From assembly GCA_910585445.1 (NCBI GenBank), contig CAJUEK010000032.1:1-28046 (forward strand): a DNA stretch of 28,046 nt, given 5' to 3'. The notes beneath the pieces are model-generated. The model searched no databases. It had not been told where the DNA came from and worked only from the letters and a program-made list of their open reading frames with translations. Shown here in pieces: positions 15,858 to 23,873 of the stretch (positions are counted from its first letter, which is position 1; every line of letters begins with the position of its first letter). This stretch comes from an uncultured Bacteroidales bacterium (GTDB taxonomy: Bacteria; Bacteroidota; Bacteroidia; Bacteroidales; UBA932). Position numbers and translations under genes: made by a program.

Positions 15858-17288
15858 TTACTGTGCGAATGTTACCGGTCCGGTATATCTGGCGTTGATT
15901 ACGCTGCTTTCGATAGTTATCGTGTAGTTGTCGCCCTCGGAGGTCACCTTGAGCGTGCCGTCAAGAATCTTTTCAGCAGATGTGGCTCCGTCTGTGACGG
16001 TCCACCAGCATGTCCCCCAATTGAAGAACTGCATGCCCCACATCTCGGTGTCATAGCCGATTCCGAATTGTCCTTCGCCGACTTTGCCGCCTTCAGAGCA
16101 GGCCTGGTATGTTCCTTCGTGGAGTTTGCCGTCCGCGCTGTAGATGTCTGCGGCAAGATAGTTTCCTGTACCGCTGTAAATCCAGCTGTATGTCGCAGGG
16201 TCATATTCTGCGGATACTCCGTCAGTCGCGAGATTGAGGGTCACGAGTCCCTGGTTTACGGATGCGGAAATAAGGGTTTTCAGCTCAGTGTATGCTACAG
16301 CCTGTCCTCCGTCCGGGTCAATGGCCTCAATCTTTCCGTTATAGCGGAAGAAGATGCCGTTGTGGTTGTAGGTGATGGTGTATGTCGAGCCGTTTTTCTC
16401 CACAAGTATGTCCCCTTCGAGAATCTTTTCCGCTGATGTGGCTCCGTCATTGGCAGTCCACCAGCATGTGCCCCAGTTGGTGAATACCATTCCGATGCCC
16501 CAGAGGTCGCCAGGGTCCCAGCCTATGCCGTATTCTCCTGCATTGACGGTTCCGCCTGTTGCGCTTGGTTTGTATGTGCCCGGGTGGAGGTAGCCGTCCT
16601 CGCTGTAAATATCGACTGCAAGGTAGTTTCCTGTGCCGCTATATACGTTCTGCCATGTGGCTGGGTCGTATGTCATGCTTACGCCGTCAGTGGCAAGCTG
16701 CATTGTGACGGTCTTGGTGCCGTTGTTGAGGTTGCTCTGCGCCTGAAGCACCTTGGTGAGCATCACCGGCTCAGGGTCAGCCTCGTATGTGAGGGCAACA
16801 TTTGCCTTGACCTGCACGATGCTCTCGTCAGCGAGCCATAGCGTACCTGAGATTGTGTAGTCACCATTGTCTGAAACGACTGTGATGCTTCCGTAGTCAA
16901 GTCTGATGCTCTTTGCCTGTCCGTTGGTGACAGTGTACATGGCGGAGCCGTCCTGGCCTACTATATAATTGCCTTTCTTTGCGGTTCCGGCAGGTGCTGC
17001 GGTATATGCGGCGTCATGGAGGAAGTATTTGTCCCCGATGAATTTGACGCAGAGCACGGAGCCTGTTCCCTGCCAGTTGCCGTCCGACCCTGTCACACCT
17101 TCAGTGGCAAGCTCTACGGTGAACATGCGGGCATTCCCGACTTTCTCTGACGGCTGAGACAGGACCTTGGTCATTTCACAGACTTCTGGTGCGGGATATT
17201 TTCCTGTGAGAGGTGAAATCGCGTCCCTGACGCATGAGCCGAGTGCAAGAACTGATGCCGCGGCCAAAAACATATATTTCAGTTTCAT
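15858..17288 (-). CDS. Three-repeat surface lipoprotein, probable glycan-binding protein (SusE/SusF position)
   Basis: I do not recognise the family. ATG at 17288 is chosen: it follows AAAGGAAATACA and opens a lipoprotein signal (MKLKYMFLAAASVLALGSC, lipid Cys at 19); the frame from 17321 would overlap the susD stop. The 476-residue product has three tandem units of about 130 to 150 residues: 39-169, 177-324 and 334-476. Units 2 and 3 share LATDGVSxxYDPAT, SGTGNYLAxDIYSxDGxLH, NWGTCWWTxxDGATSAEKIL and YTIT. Unit 1 keeps ELATEGVTG and YTISGTL but lacks the NWGTCWW segment. The Trp pairs suggest sugar binding. Its place just after susD, as third gene of the SusCD block, is that of surface glycan-binding proteins, which in general share little sequence. 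Role inferred from position and signal, not from homology. Confidence 0.8.
   Translation of the reverse strand: MKLKYMFLAAASVLALGSCVRDAISPLTGKYPAPEVCEMTKVLSQPSEKVGNARMFTVELATEGVTGSDGNWQGTGSVLCVKFIGDKYFLHDAAYTAAPAGTAKKGNYIVGQDGSAMYTVTNGQAKSIRLDYGSITVVSDNGDYTISGTLWLADESIVQVKANVALTYEADPEPVMLTKVLQAQSNLNNGTKTVTMQLATDGVSMTYDPATWQNVYSGTGNYLAVDIYSEDGYLHPGTYKPSATGGTVNAGEYGIGWDPGDLWGIGMVFTNWGTCWWTANDGATSAEKILEGDILVEKNGSTYTITYNHNGIFFRYNGKIEAIDPDGGQAVAYTELKTLISASVNQGLVTLNLATDGVSAEYDPATYSWIYSGTGNYLAADIYSADGKLHEGTYQACSEGGKVGEGQFGIGYDTEMWGMQFFNWGTCWWTVTDGATSAEKILDGTLKVTSEGDNYTITIESSVINARYTGPVTFAQ
15965..16021 (-). repeat. DNA-level repeat inside the lipoprotein gene, copy in unit 3
   Basis: This stretch, coding for the NWGTCWW...SAEKIL motif of unit 3, closely matches 16421-16477 in unit 2 (shared blocks include GATGTGGCTCCGTC and GTCCACCAGCATGT). 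The offset is 456 bases, or 152 codons. The nucleotide similarity shows that the units arose by duplication or are kept alike by conversion. Confidence 0.7.
16421..16477 (-). repeat. DNA-level repeat inside the lipoprotein gene, copy in unit 2
   Basis: Partner of the repeat at 15965-16021, encoding the same Trp-rich motif in unit 2. The equivalent place in unit 1 has no comparable sequence. Confidence 0.7.
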
Positions 17289-17314
17289 TGTATTTCCTTT
17301 TTTAGTTCTGATGG

Positions 17315-18877
17315 TTACCATCCCGGGTTCTGTGTGATGTTCTTGTTCAGACGTATTTCTACGCCGGGATAAGGAAGCCTGTTGTGCTTTTGCTTGAAAC
17401 CATATTTTGACGCGTCATCCCCGTTGTACTTGTTGTATGTCACATATCCGTTGGAGTCAAGGATAGGGCAGTGCTTTCCGTTGTCTTTCATCTTGGCCTC
17501 AGCGTCTCCCCAGCGGAGCAGATCCTGGAAGCGTGTGCTTTCTCCGCACAGCTCGACCCTCTTCTCCCTCTTGATGTCGTCAAGGGTCACTCCTGATTTC
17601 TCGGAAGCCTTGGCACGCCTGCGGATTTCGTTGAAATACTTGTCCGCGTTGTCCTGTCTTCCAGCCATGAAGCTTGCCTCGGAAGCGCACAGCAGAACTT
17701 CTCCGTAACGCATCCAGCGTGGGTTGTTGATGTTGCAGAAGAAGCCCATTCCGCCTGCATACTGGCCGTACTGCTCCTGTAGGACTCTCCATTTCCACAT
17801 GAAATATCCTTCGTTGATGATTGTTCCGCCGATGTTGATGCTGTGGCCTCTCTCTTTCATCTGGTCGTAAGTTTTCAGAGAGGCGTTGAGACGGTAGCCG
17901 TCTGCACCCTCAGATGCCACGAAATCGTCATAGAGGCTCTTTGTCGGGTTGAGGAAGCCCCAGCCTGTGTCTGCAAGGCCGTCAGCTTTGTTCAGGGACA
18001 TCTTGTCGGTGCGGTAATGCACCATCACTGCGAAGATTGTGTAGTAGTTCTCGTATCCGTTGTTAGGATTGTCAACCCTCACGCTTTCGAAGATGCTTTC
18101 GCAGTTCTGCTTTGCATTGAAGGAGATGATGTTCTCATAATCGTCATAAAGCCTGTAGAGCTTGCTGTCAATTATTTCGTCAAAGATGTCGGCAGCCTCT
18201 TCGTATTTGTTCTGCCACAGATATGCCTTTCCGAGTATGGCCTGGGCGAACTGCCTGGTGACTCTCCATGTCTTGTCGTCAGCATTTTTCTTCTCTGTGA
18301 GCATGCCTGATGCGATGGCCTCCGTGAGGTCGGTCTCTACAAGGTTCCAGAGCGCTTCCGTAGAGCCGTTAGGCTGTGCATATTCGCTTGGCTCAAGCTC
18401 ATGGTCAACCAGAGGCGGGTTGCCCCACATGGTGATAAGCTCGAAGTATGACCATGCGCGGAAAACTTTTGCCTCAGCTCTTGCGCGCTGCATAATCTGA
18501 GAGTCTCCGTTTACATGTCCGAGCACTACATTGGCCTTGTAGATAATCTGATAGTAGCTCTGGAACATTCCCTGGAGGAAGCTCTGGTCTGTTCCGAAGG
18601 TAAATTCGTTGAGCTGCTCGAGGTCTCCGTTGTCGTTGCGTCCGCCTCCGCCTGCCCAGAAGTCGTCGGTGAGCATGTTCTTGCCCATCAGATAGTTAAA
18701 TTCGAGACCACGCATCTGGAGGTAGCATGCGATTACAGCATTTTCCGCGTCCTCATCGGTCTGGTAATATGTCTCGTAGTTCAGTACTCCTTTCTGCGGA
18801 ATGTCCAGCAGTCCGTTGCATGAGCTCAGGAGCATGGCTGCCGCCGCAAATGATGTGATTATATGTTTTGCCTTCAT
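17315..18877 (-). CDS. SusD/RagB-family glycan-binding lipoprotein
   Basis: Outer-membrane lipoprotein that lids the SusC transporter and binds the glycan outside the cell. ATG at 18877 opens a clean lipoprotein signal (MKAKHIITSFAAAAMLLSSC, lipid Cys at 20), giving 520 residues, normal for the family. An ATG at 18898 overlapping the susC stop (TAATG) would add seven residues and cannot be excluded. Family features include the start NGLLDIPQKGVLNYETYYQT, AxVxRAWSYFELITMWGNPPLV (here AEAKVFRAWSYFELITMWG), AILGKAYLWQNKYEEAADIF with its TPR-like helices, and the C-terminal RREKRVELCGESTRFQDLLRWG-like segment. It follows susC directly and precedes the three-repeat lipoprotein. Confidence 0.96.
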   Translation of the reverse strand: MKAKHIITSFAAAAMLLSSCNGLLDIPQKGVLNYETYYQTDEDAENAVIACYLQMRGLEFNYLMGKNMLTDDFWAGGGGRNDNGDLEQLNEFTFGTDQSFLQGMFQSYYQIIYKANVVLGHVNGDSQIMQRARAEAKVFRAWSYFELITMWGNPPLVDHELEPSEYAQPNGSTEALWNLVETDLTEAIASGMLTEKKNADDKTWRVTRQFAQAILGKAYLWQNKYEEAADIFDEIIDSKLYRLYDDYENIISFNAKQNCESIFESVRVDNPNNGYENYYTIFAVMVHYRTDKMSLNKADGLADTGWGFLNPTKSLYDDFVASEGADGYRLNASLKTYDQMKERGHSINIGGTIINEGYFMWKWRVLQEQYGQYAGGMGFFCNINNPRWMRYGEVLLCASEASFMAGRQDNADKYFNEIRRRAKASEKSGVTLDDIKREKRVELCGESTRFQDLLRWGDAEAKMKDNGKHCPILDSNGYVTYNKYNGDDASKYGFKQKHNRLPYPGVEIRLNKNITQNPGW

Positions 18878-18897
18878 TTCAGTAAAGTTTAGTGTCA

Positions 18898-21800
18898 TTA
18901 GAATGTGATGCTGAGACCTGCCACAACCTTCTTTGAGGTAGGGTAGTTGCCTTTGTCCACTCCGAGTGCGTTTCCGGCTCCTGTGATTTCAGGGTCGAAT
19001 CCCGGGTATTTCGTGAAAGTGAAGAAGTCATCGAGTGAGGCATATATCCTCAGGTTCTCAACCTTGATTTTCTTCATCCAGCGCTGCGGGAAGGTATATC
19101 CGAGCTGAATCTGCTTGATTTTGAAATATGCTCCGCTGAATACGCAGGCGTCTGAAGTCATGTATTTGTCCATGTCATTGGCTCCGGCCTTAGGTGTCGT
19201 TCCTGCGGTATTGGTGGTCCTCCACCTGTTCTCGGTGAAGTATGTGAGCTTGTTGAGCGTATAGTCAGGACGGTTGAGGCAGCAATAGATGTCGTTGCCT
19301 GCCGAGCCTGTTCCGAATACGATGAGGTCAAGTCCTTTCCATGCCGCGGTCAGGGTGATTCCGTAGTTGATGTCAGCCATTCCTTTTCCTATCATGGTCT
19401 TGTCCTTGTCATCGATGGTGCCGTTGTTGTCGAGGTCTTTGAACTTAGGGTTTCCGGTCTCAGGGTCGATGCCGTCGAACTGGTAGCCGTAGAAATACCA
19501 TGCTGGCTTGCCTACTTCAAAGCGTGTGATGGCGCCGTAAGAGTGGAAAGTCGCTCCGTCTATCGCGCTGAGGGTCTCATGGATGTGCGTTACCTTGTTC
19601 TTGAGGGTTGACAGGTTTCCGCGTATGCCGTAGCTGAAGTCGCCCACATGGTCCTGCCAGCCGATTTCGAATTCAAATCCTGTGTTGGAAATGTTGCCGG
19701 CATTGACCGGAGAGGCTGTGTTTCCTACGACGGTTGACGGAGTTATGCCAGTCACGATAAGGTCTTTGGTCTCTTTGAGGAACCAGTCTGCGGAGAAGCT
19801 GAGCCTGTTGTTGAAGAAGCGTGAGTCGATACCGATGTTGGTCTGCTCAGAAGTTTCCCATTTGAGCTCTTTGTTGCCTGTTGCAGAAGGGGCGTAGCCG
19901 TCAACATATTCCAATCCGCTTCCGGTAGGGTATGAACCAGCTGATGTAATGACGGTGGCATATCTGTAGCCTCCGAGGCTTGATGTGGAACCGTTCTGGC
20001 CCCAGCTTGCACGGAACTTGAGGTGTGACAGCCATCTTCTTGAGTTCATCATGAATTTCTCGTTCGAGATTACCCAGCCGGCTGATACTGCAGGGAAGTA
20101 TCCCCAGCGTTTCTCGATAGGAAGGATGCTGCTGTCCGCCGCATCTGCACGGAGTGATGCCTGTATGAGGTATTTTCCGTCGAACTCATAATTGAGACGT
20201 CCGAAGTATGAGTTCTTTCTTGTGAGGCCCGGCTCGCCGCCTGAGACGCTGTTCGTGGCGTTGTCATTGGCATATGCGAAATACCAGAACAGGGGGTCGT
20301 CTTTCTTGAAGCCGAGTCCTGCCTCAGCGTTTCCGCTTCTTGAACCGTTGACTCCGAAGCTGCGGTTTTCGCTGTAGCTGGTTCCGAGCATTATGCCGAA
20401 GTCGTGCTTCTTGATTCTCCTGCTGTAGTTCAGGAAGTTTTCCCACTGCCAGTATGTGCTTGCGGATGAGCCTGCGCTGACTGAAAGATAGTCATTCTTT
20501 ATCTGGCCGTTTGCATAGTAGTCATGTGAAACGCTGTAGCTTTCTCCGCTGGAGAGGCGGTAGCCTAAGCGTGAGGTGACTGTAAGGCCTTTGATAGGCA
20601 TGAAGTTGATGTAGGTGGTACCGTTGATATTGTATCCGCGGTTGTATCCGTCAGAGCTGTCGCGCATTATGTAAGGGTTGACATTTTCTCCTGTTACGAA
20701 TGCCGAGATTCCGTATATGTTGCCCTTGCCGTCACCGAGAAGAGGTGCATGCGACTTGTCATTATAGATGGCCTGCATGTGTGCCGGGAGAGCATTCTCC
20801 GGATACATCGGCTTGGTCAGCGGGTCGAGTGTGAGCAGGGAGAGCAGGTAGCTTCCGTACTCCGAGCCTTCTGAAACTGATTTGCTCTTGTAGTATTCCA
20901 CCTGGTTGTTGGTGCCGATTTCAAGCCAAGGCTTGATTTTCCAGCTTGCGTTTATCATTCCGGTGAGGCGCTCATAGACGTCCTTGTCTCCTACGACGAT
21001 ACCGTTGTTGTTGAGGTATGAGCCTGAGACGTAAATCGACCTGTCTGCGTCACCTGCCGAGAATGTGAGATTGTGCCTGTGCATGATTGAGTTCTCGAAG
21101 CCGGCCTTCACCCAGTCGGTGTTTGTAACGAAGTCCCAGTTGTTGTAGAATTTCTCGAGGGAAATCAGGTTTGCCTCGGTGTAGTAGTCAATGAACTGCT
21201 CGGAGTTCATCATGTGAGGGACCTTGGCTACGCTCTGGCTTGAGAGCTGGAAGTCATATGTGATTTTGCCGCTGCCCTTTCCTTTCTTGGTTGTGATGAG
21301 GATGACGCCGTTTCCTGCGGATGAACCGTAGATTGCGGCTGAGGCTCCGTCCTTGAGCACTTCCATTGACTCGATGTCATTAGGGTCGATTCCGGCGATG
21401 TCGCCTGTGATTCTGCCGTCCACTACATACAAAGGGTCGCTTGAGTTGTTGGAGCTGACTCCGCGGATGCGTATTGATGGCGATGCTCCCGGCTTTGCGG
21501 AAGAACTGAGCACCTGTACGCCTGAAGTCTTGCCCTGGAGGGCCTGTGAGGCCGATGTGATTGTACGGGACTCCATGTCTTCGGACTTGACCTGTGACAC
21601 GGCTCCGGTGAGAGAACTTCTCTTCTGTACACCGTATCCGACAACGACGGTCTCTTCAAGAACCTGGGTATCCGGCTCCATCCTGACATTCATTGTGCCG
21701 GCTGTAGCCGTTTTACGGATGGTCACATAGCCGAGGTAGTAAAATTCGAGGACAGCTCCCTCTGAGGCGGTCAGGCTCCAGTTGCCGTCAACATCTGATA

Positions 21801-21978
21801 TGGCGCCGTTTTGCGTCCCTATTTCGATGATGCTCACCCCTGCCATCGGGGTGTTCGTCTCATCGGTAATCTTTCCGGACACCTTAATCTGTGCAAGTGC
21901 GCAGAAAGGCCCGGCCAAGATGAGCAGCATGGCCAAGGCCATTCTCCTCATCGCTGAGAATTTCTGATTGTTTCTCAT
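18898..21978 (-). CDS. SusC/RagA-family TonB-dependent outer-membrane transporter
   Basis: Energy-dependent import of oligosaccharides or glycosides through the outer membrane, with SusD as lid. The product has 1026 residues, a usual size. A signal peptide ends near residue 29 (FCALA-Q). A carboxypeptidase-regulatory-like beta domain follows (about 31-105: KVSGKITDETNTPMAG, DVDGNWSL, YLGYVTI), then the TonB-box-like ETVVVGYG (109-116). The plug domain follows with QALQGKTSGVQVLS, SIRIRGVSS, LYVVDG, IESMEVLKDGASAAIYGSSA and GVILITTKKG, the classic SusC signature. The rest is a 22-strand barrel ending with a family-typical aromatic terminus (VVAGLSITF). It follows the carboxylesterase gene by 38 bases and its stop is overlapped by a possible susD start. 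No separate promoter was recognised in front of it. Confidence 0.97.
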   Translation of the reverse strand: MRNNQKFSAMRRMALAMLLILAGPFCALAQIKVSGKITDETNTPMAGVSIIEIGTQNGAISDVDGNWSLTASEGAVLEFYYLGYVTIRKTATAGTMNVRMEPDTQVLEETVVVGYGVQKRSSLTGAVSQVKSEDMESRTITSASQALQGKTSGVQVLSSSAKPGASPSIRIRGVSSNNSSDPLYVVDGRITGDIAGIDPNDIESMEVLKDGASAAIYGSSAGNGVILITTKKGKGSGKITYDFQLSSQSVAKVPHMMNSEQFIDYYTEANLISLEKFYNNWDFVTNTDWVKAGFENSIMHRHNLTFSAGDADRSIYVSGSYLNNNGIVVGDKDVYERLTGMINASWKIKPWLEIGTNNQVEYYKSKSVSEGSEYGSYLLSLLTLDPLTKPMYPENALPAHMQAIYNDKSHAPLLGDGKGNIYGISAFVTGENVNPYIMRDSSDGYNRGYNINGTTYINFMPIKGLTVTSRLGYRLSSGESYSVSHDYYANGQIKNDYLSVSAGSSASTYWQWENFLNYSRRIKKHDFGIMLGTSYSENRSFGVNGSRSGNAEAGLGFKKDDPLFWYFAYANDNATNSVSGGEPGLTRKNSYFGRLNYEFDGKYLIQASLRADAADSSILPIEKRWGYFPAVSAGWVISNEKFMMNSRRWLSHLKFRASWGQNGSTSSLGGYRYATVITSAGSYPTGSGLEYVDGYAPSATGNKELKWETSEQTNIGIDSRFFNNRLSFSADWFLKETKDLIVTGITPSTVVGNTASPVNAGNISNTGFEFEIGWQDHVGDFSYGIRGNLSTLKNKVTHIHETLSAIDGATFHSYGAITRFEVGKPAWYFYGYQFDGIDPETGNPKFKDLDNNGTIDDKDKTMIGKGMADINYGITLTAAWKGLDLIVFGTGSAGNDIYCCLNRPDYTLNKLTYFTENRWRTTNTAGTTPKAGANDMDKYMTSDACVFSGAYFKIKQIQLGYTFPQRWMKKIKVENLRIYASLDDFFTFTKYPGFDPEITGAGNALGVDKGNYPTSKKVVAGLSITF

Positions 21979-22016
21979 CTGTGTTTCGGTTATCAGTTAA
22001 TAATTAAGGTATTGTA

Positions 22017-23669
22017 TCAGAATCCCCTTGTGGGGAATGACCTGACGAAATCCGTCAGTTCTTTGTCGTGGTTATATCTTACCCCGCATTCGTTTCCGAA
22101 GAACATGGTAGCCCCGTCCTTGCTGCTGAACGGCTCCCAATGAGGAAGGCCTTCGGCGTCCGGGGTGCCTGTACGTGCGAAATTGAGCCATGCGCCGCTC
22201 ATCTTGTCTGCGAGGATGACCGCGTCTTTTCCTCCGCCGGTCATTGAGGCATGCCTGATGGCATTATTGAATACGAAAGGTATTTCCATGCAATGGGTGC
22301 TCCTGAGCATTCCGTCCATTACCGGAGACTCCCATGTGAACAGGTACATATATACTGGTGCACCGCCCTGGCGTGATTTGAGGCGTGCCTGCTCGATTGC
22401 CCCCGGCCTGAAAGTGAAGTCTGTGTCTATCATGTCCTGAGGAGTGCAGCCCGGATATGTCTTTTTGAAAAGCGTGATGAATTCTCCGGTCCTGTCTCCG
22501 TAGCGGGTGGCAAGGAATTTCCTTGCATTTTCTTCCTGTATCCCGCGGAATGCAGGCACATAAGTGCTCATTGTAAATTCATGGAGCGTTGTTCCTATCA
22601 TAAGGGGAATGTCCCTTGATTGTTCAGGTGCCTTAGGGTCAAACGGCTGTGACGGAAGGACTGAACCGTCCACTGTCGGCGCCCATCCGAAGATGAATGT
22701 GGATATCCCGTCTTTTTCGGCTTCTGCCTTGACCGCGGCGACGGCTTTTTCTCCGGCTGCAAGAAGCTCCTCATATGGAATCTGTGCTAGCTTGTCCATC
22801 TCATTGGGACGTATTCCCAGTTCCTTGGCTGTGGCCGCGCCGATTCTGCGCGAATATTTTGCATCCATAGTGCGCAGCATTGAGCCGCTCTGCACAATTG
22901 CCTTGTGGAAAAGTCCCTTGGCAGCCGGTGTGGCAAGCAGTGTGGATACCTTTCCGCCTCCTCCGGACTGTCCGAATATGGTCACGTTTGAAGGGTCGCC
23001 TCCGAATGAGCTGATGTTCCTCTGCACCCATTGGAGCGCGGCCACCAGGTCGAGAAGGCCGGCATTGCCTGATTTCGCATACTTCTCGCCGAATGCCGAG
23101 AGGTCAAGGAAACCGAGGACGTTTAGCCTGTGATTGAGGGTTACGACTACTACGTCTCCCTTTTCCGCGAGACTCTTGCCGTCATATGACGGAAGCTCTT
23201 GTCCGGAACCTGCCGCATATCCGCCTCCATGAAGCCATACCATGACCGGACGCTTCTTCCCGTCTTCAAGTCCTTTTGTCCAGATGTTCGCCCTGAGGCA
23301 ATCCTCTCCGGGGAAGCCGTCATTCCAGCTGAATGCGAAAGCCATCTCGTCGCTCTGCCATCCCATTCTCTTTGCCTGCGGGCATGTCGGGCCATAGGAT
23401 CTGCAGCTGCGTATGCCTTCCCAGTTGTCTGCGGGGACTGGAGGCATGAACCTTTCTGCCTTTGCATAAGGTATTCCCTTGAAAACATAGACATTGCCGT
23501 CAACATATCCGGCAACCTTACCGTTTTCCGTAACGGTGAGGGCGTCATCGTTGTCGGCCCTCAGCTCGCCGCTGCATGCCTTTTCCGTGCCATGCGACGT
23601 AGTGCAGCTTCCGCAGGACATTGCCAATATCCCGGCGGAAGCAATGGTCATCAGTTGTGAAAATTTCAT
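22017..23669 (-). CDS. Type-B carboxylesterase lipoprotein
   Basis: Serine esterase of the COesterase family (para-nitrobenzyl and choline-esterase fold). The 550 residues start with a lipoprotein signal (MKFSQLMTIASAGILAMSC, lipid Cys at 19; a second Cys at 22). Family motifs in order: VYVFKGIPYA, EDCLRANIWT, VMVWLHGGGYAAGSG (oxyanion hole), VTIFGQSGGGGK with nucleophile S235, and THCMEIPFVF with the catalytic H459. The elbow reads GQSGGG where many relatives have GESAGG, a known variant. It is the first gene of the minus-strand operon, 38 bases before susC, and it faces the regulator gene. This position suggests an accessory ester-cleaving step linked to transport. The acyl group it removes is unknown. 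Confidence 0.94.
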   Translation of the reverse strand: MKFSQLMTIASAGILAMSCGSCTTSHGTEKACSGELRADNDDALTVTENGKVAGYVDGNVYVFKGIPYAKAERFMPPVPADNWEGIRSCRSYGPTCPQAKRMGWQSDEMAFAFSWNDGFPGEDCLRANIWTKGLEDGKKRPVMVWLHGGGYAAGSGQELPSYDGKSLAEKGDVVVVTLNHRLNVLGFLDLSAFGEKYAKSGNAGLLDLVAALQWVQRNISSFGGDPSNVTIFGQSGGGGKVSTLLATPAAKGLFHKAIVQSGSMLRTMDAKYSRRIGAATAKELGIRPNEMDKLAQIPYEELLAAGEKAVAAVKAEAEKDGISTFIFGWAPTVDGSVLPSQPFDPKAPEQSRDIPLMIGTTLHEFTMSTYVPAFRGIQEENARKFLATRYGDRTGEFITLFKKTYPGCTPQDMIDTDFTFRPGAIEQARLKSRQGGAPVYMYLFTWESPVMDGMLRSTHCMEIPFVFNNAIRHASMTGGGKDAVILADKMSGAWLNFARTGTPDAEGLPHWEPFSSKDGATMFFGNECGVRYNHDKELTDFVRSFPTRGF

Positions 23670-23735
23670 AAAATGCGTTTGATGTGGTTTTCCGTTGCAA
23701 ATTTCTTCCGTTTGCTCTTTCCTGGCTTTCTGATT

Positions 23736-23764
23736 CGTATTTATTGTTTTTGAATTCGTGCAAA
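23736..23764 (-). promoter_or_regulatory. Candidate regulated promoter of the sugar-utilization operon
   Basis: On the minus strand TTTG (23764-23761) and TAAATACG (23743-23736) are 17 bases apart. The -7 element matches TAnnTTTG at only four of its six fixed positions and the spacing is short, as may be expected for an activator-dependent promoter. The ten-base direct repeats at 23777-23806 lie immediately upstream. Speculative. Confidence 0.3.
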
Positions 23765-23776
23765 TGCATTTTCGAT

Positions 23777-23806
23777 ATTGTTCAAATGTTTTTCTGATTG
23801 TTCAAA
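23777..23806. promoter_or_regulatory. Direct repeats, candidate operator of the hybrid two-component regulator
   Basis: ATTGTTCAAA occurs at 23777-23786 and again at 23797-23806, exactly 20 bases (two helical turns) apart. A related GTGCAAATG at 23758-23766 may be a third half-site. They sit between the divergent carboxylesterase and regulator genes, where an AraC-type DNA-binding domain would act. AraC-type regulators commonly bind direct repeats placed about two turns apart. The repeat is seen directly; its binding role is inferred. Confidence 0.45.
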
Positions 23807-23873
23807 AAACGCCCCTTCATGCCGCATATGTGCTTTTTTTGCTAAATTTATGGCTGCTAAACAGATGACCCTT

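Noticed and set aside
15807..16436. 209-codon plus-strand frame opposite the repeat lipoprotein gene
   Set aside because: Lies antisense to a well-supported gene, low complexity in Val/Cys/Ser, no start context; explained by codon bias of the true strand. Similar shadows at 11551-12177, 17843-18310 and 22564-23133 were rejected for the same reason.
23843..23850. TAAATTTA as -7 element of the regulator gene
   Set aside because: One mismatch to TAnnTTTG and no -33 partner at a usual distance; kept only as an idea.
23778..23873. Extra 32 codons at the start of the regulator
   Set aside because: They would place a Cys-rich, non-signal stretch before the export signal and overlap the candidate operator repeats; starts at 23850-23874 fit better.
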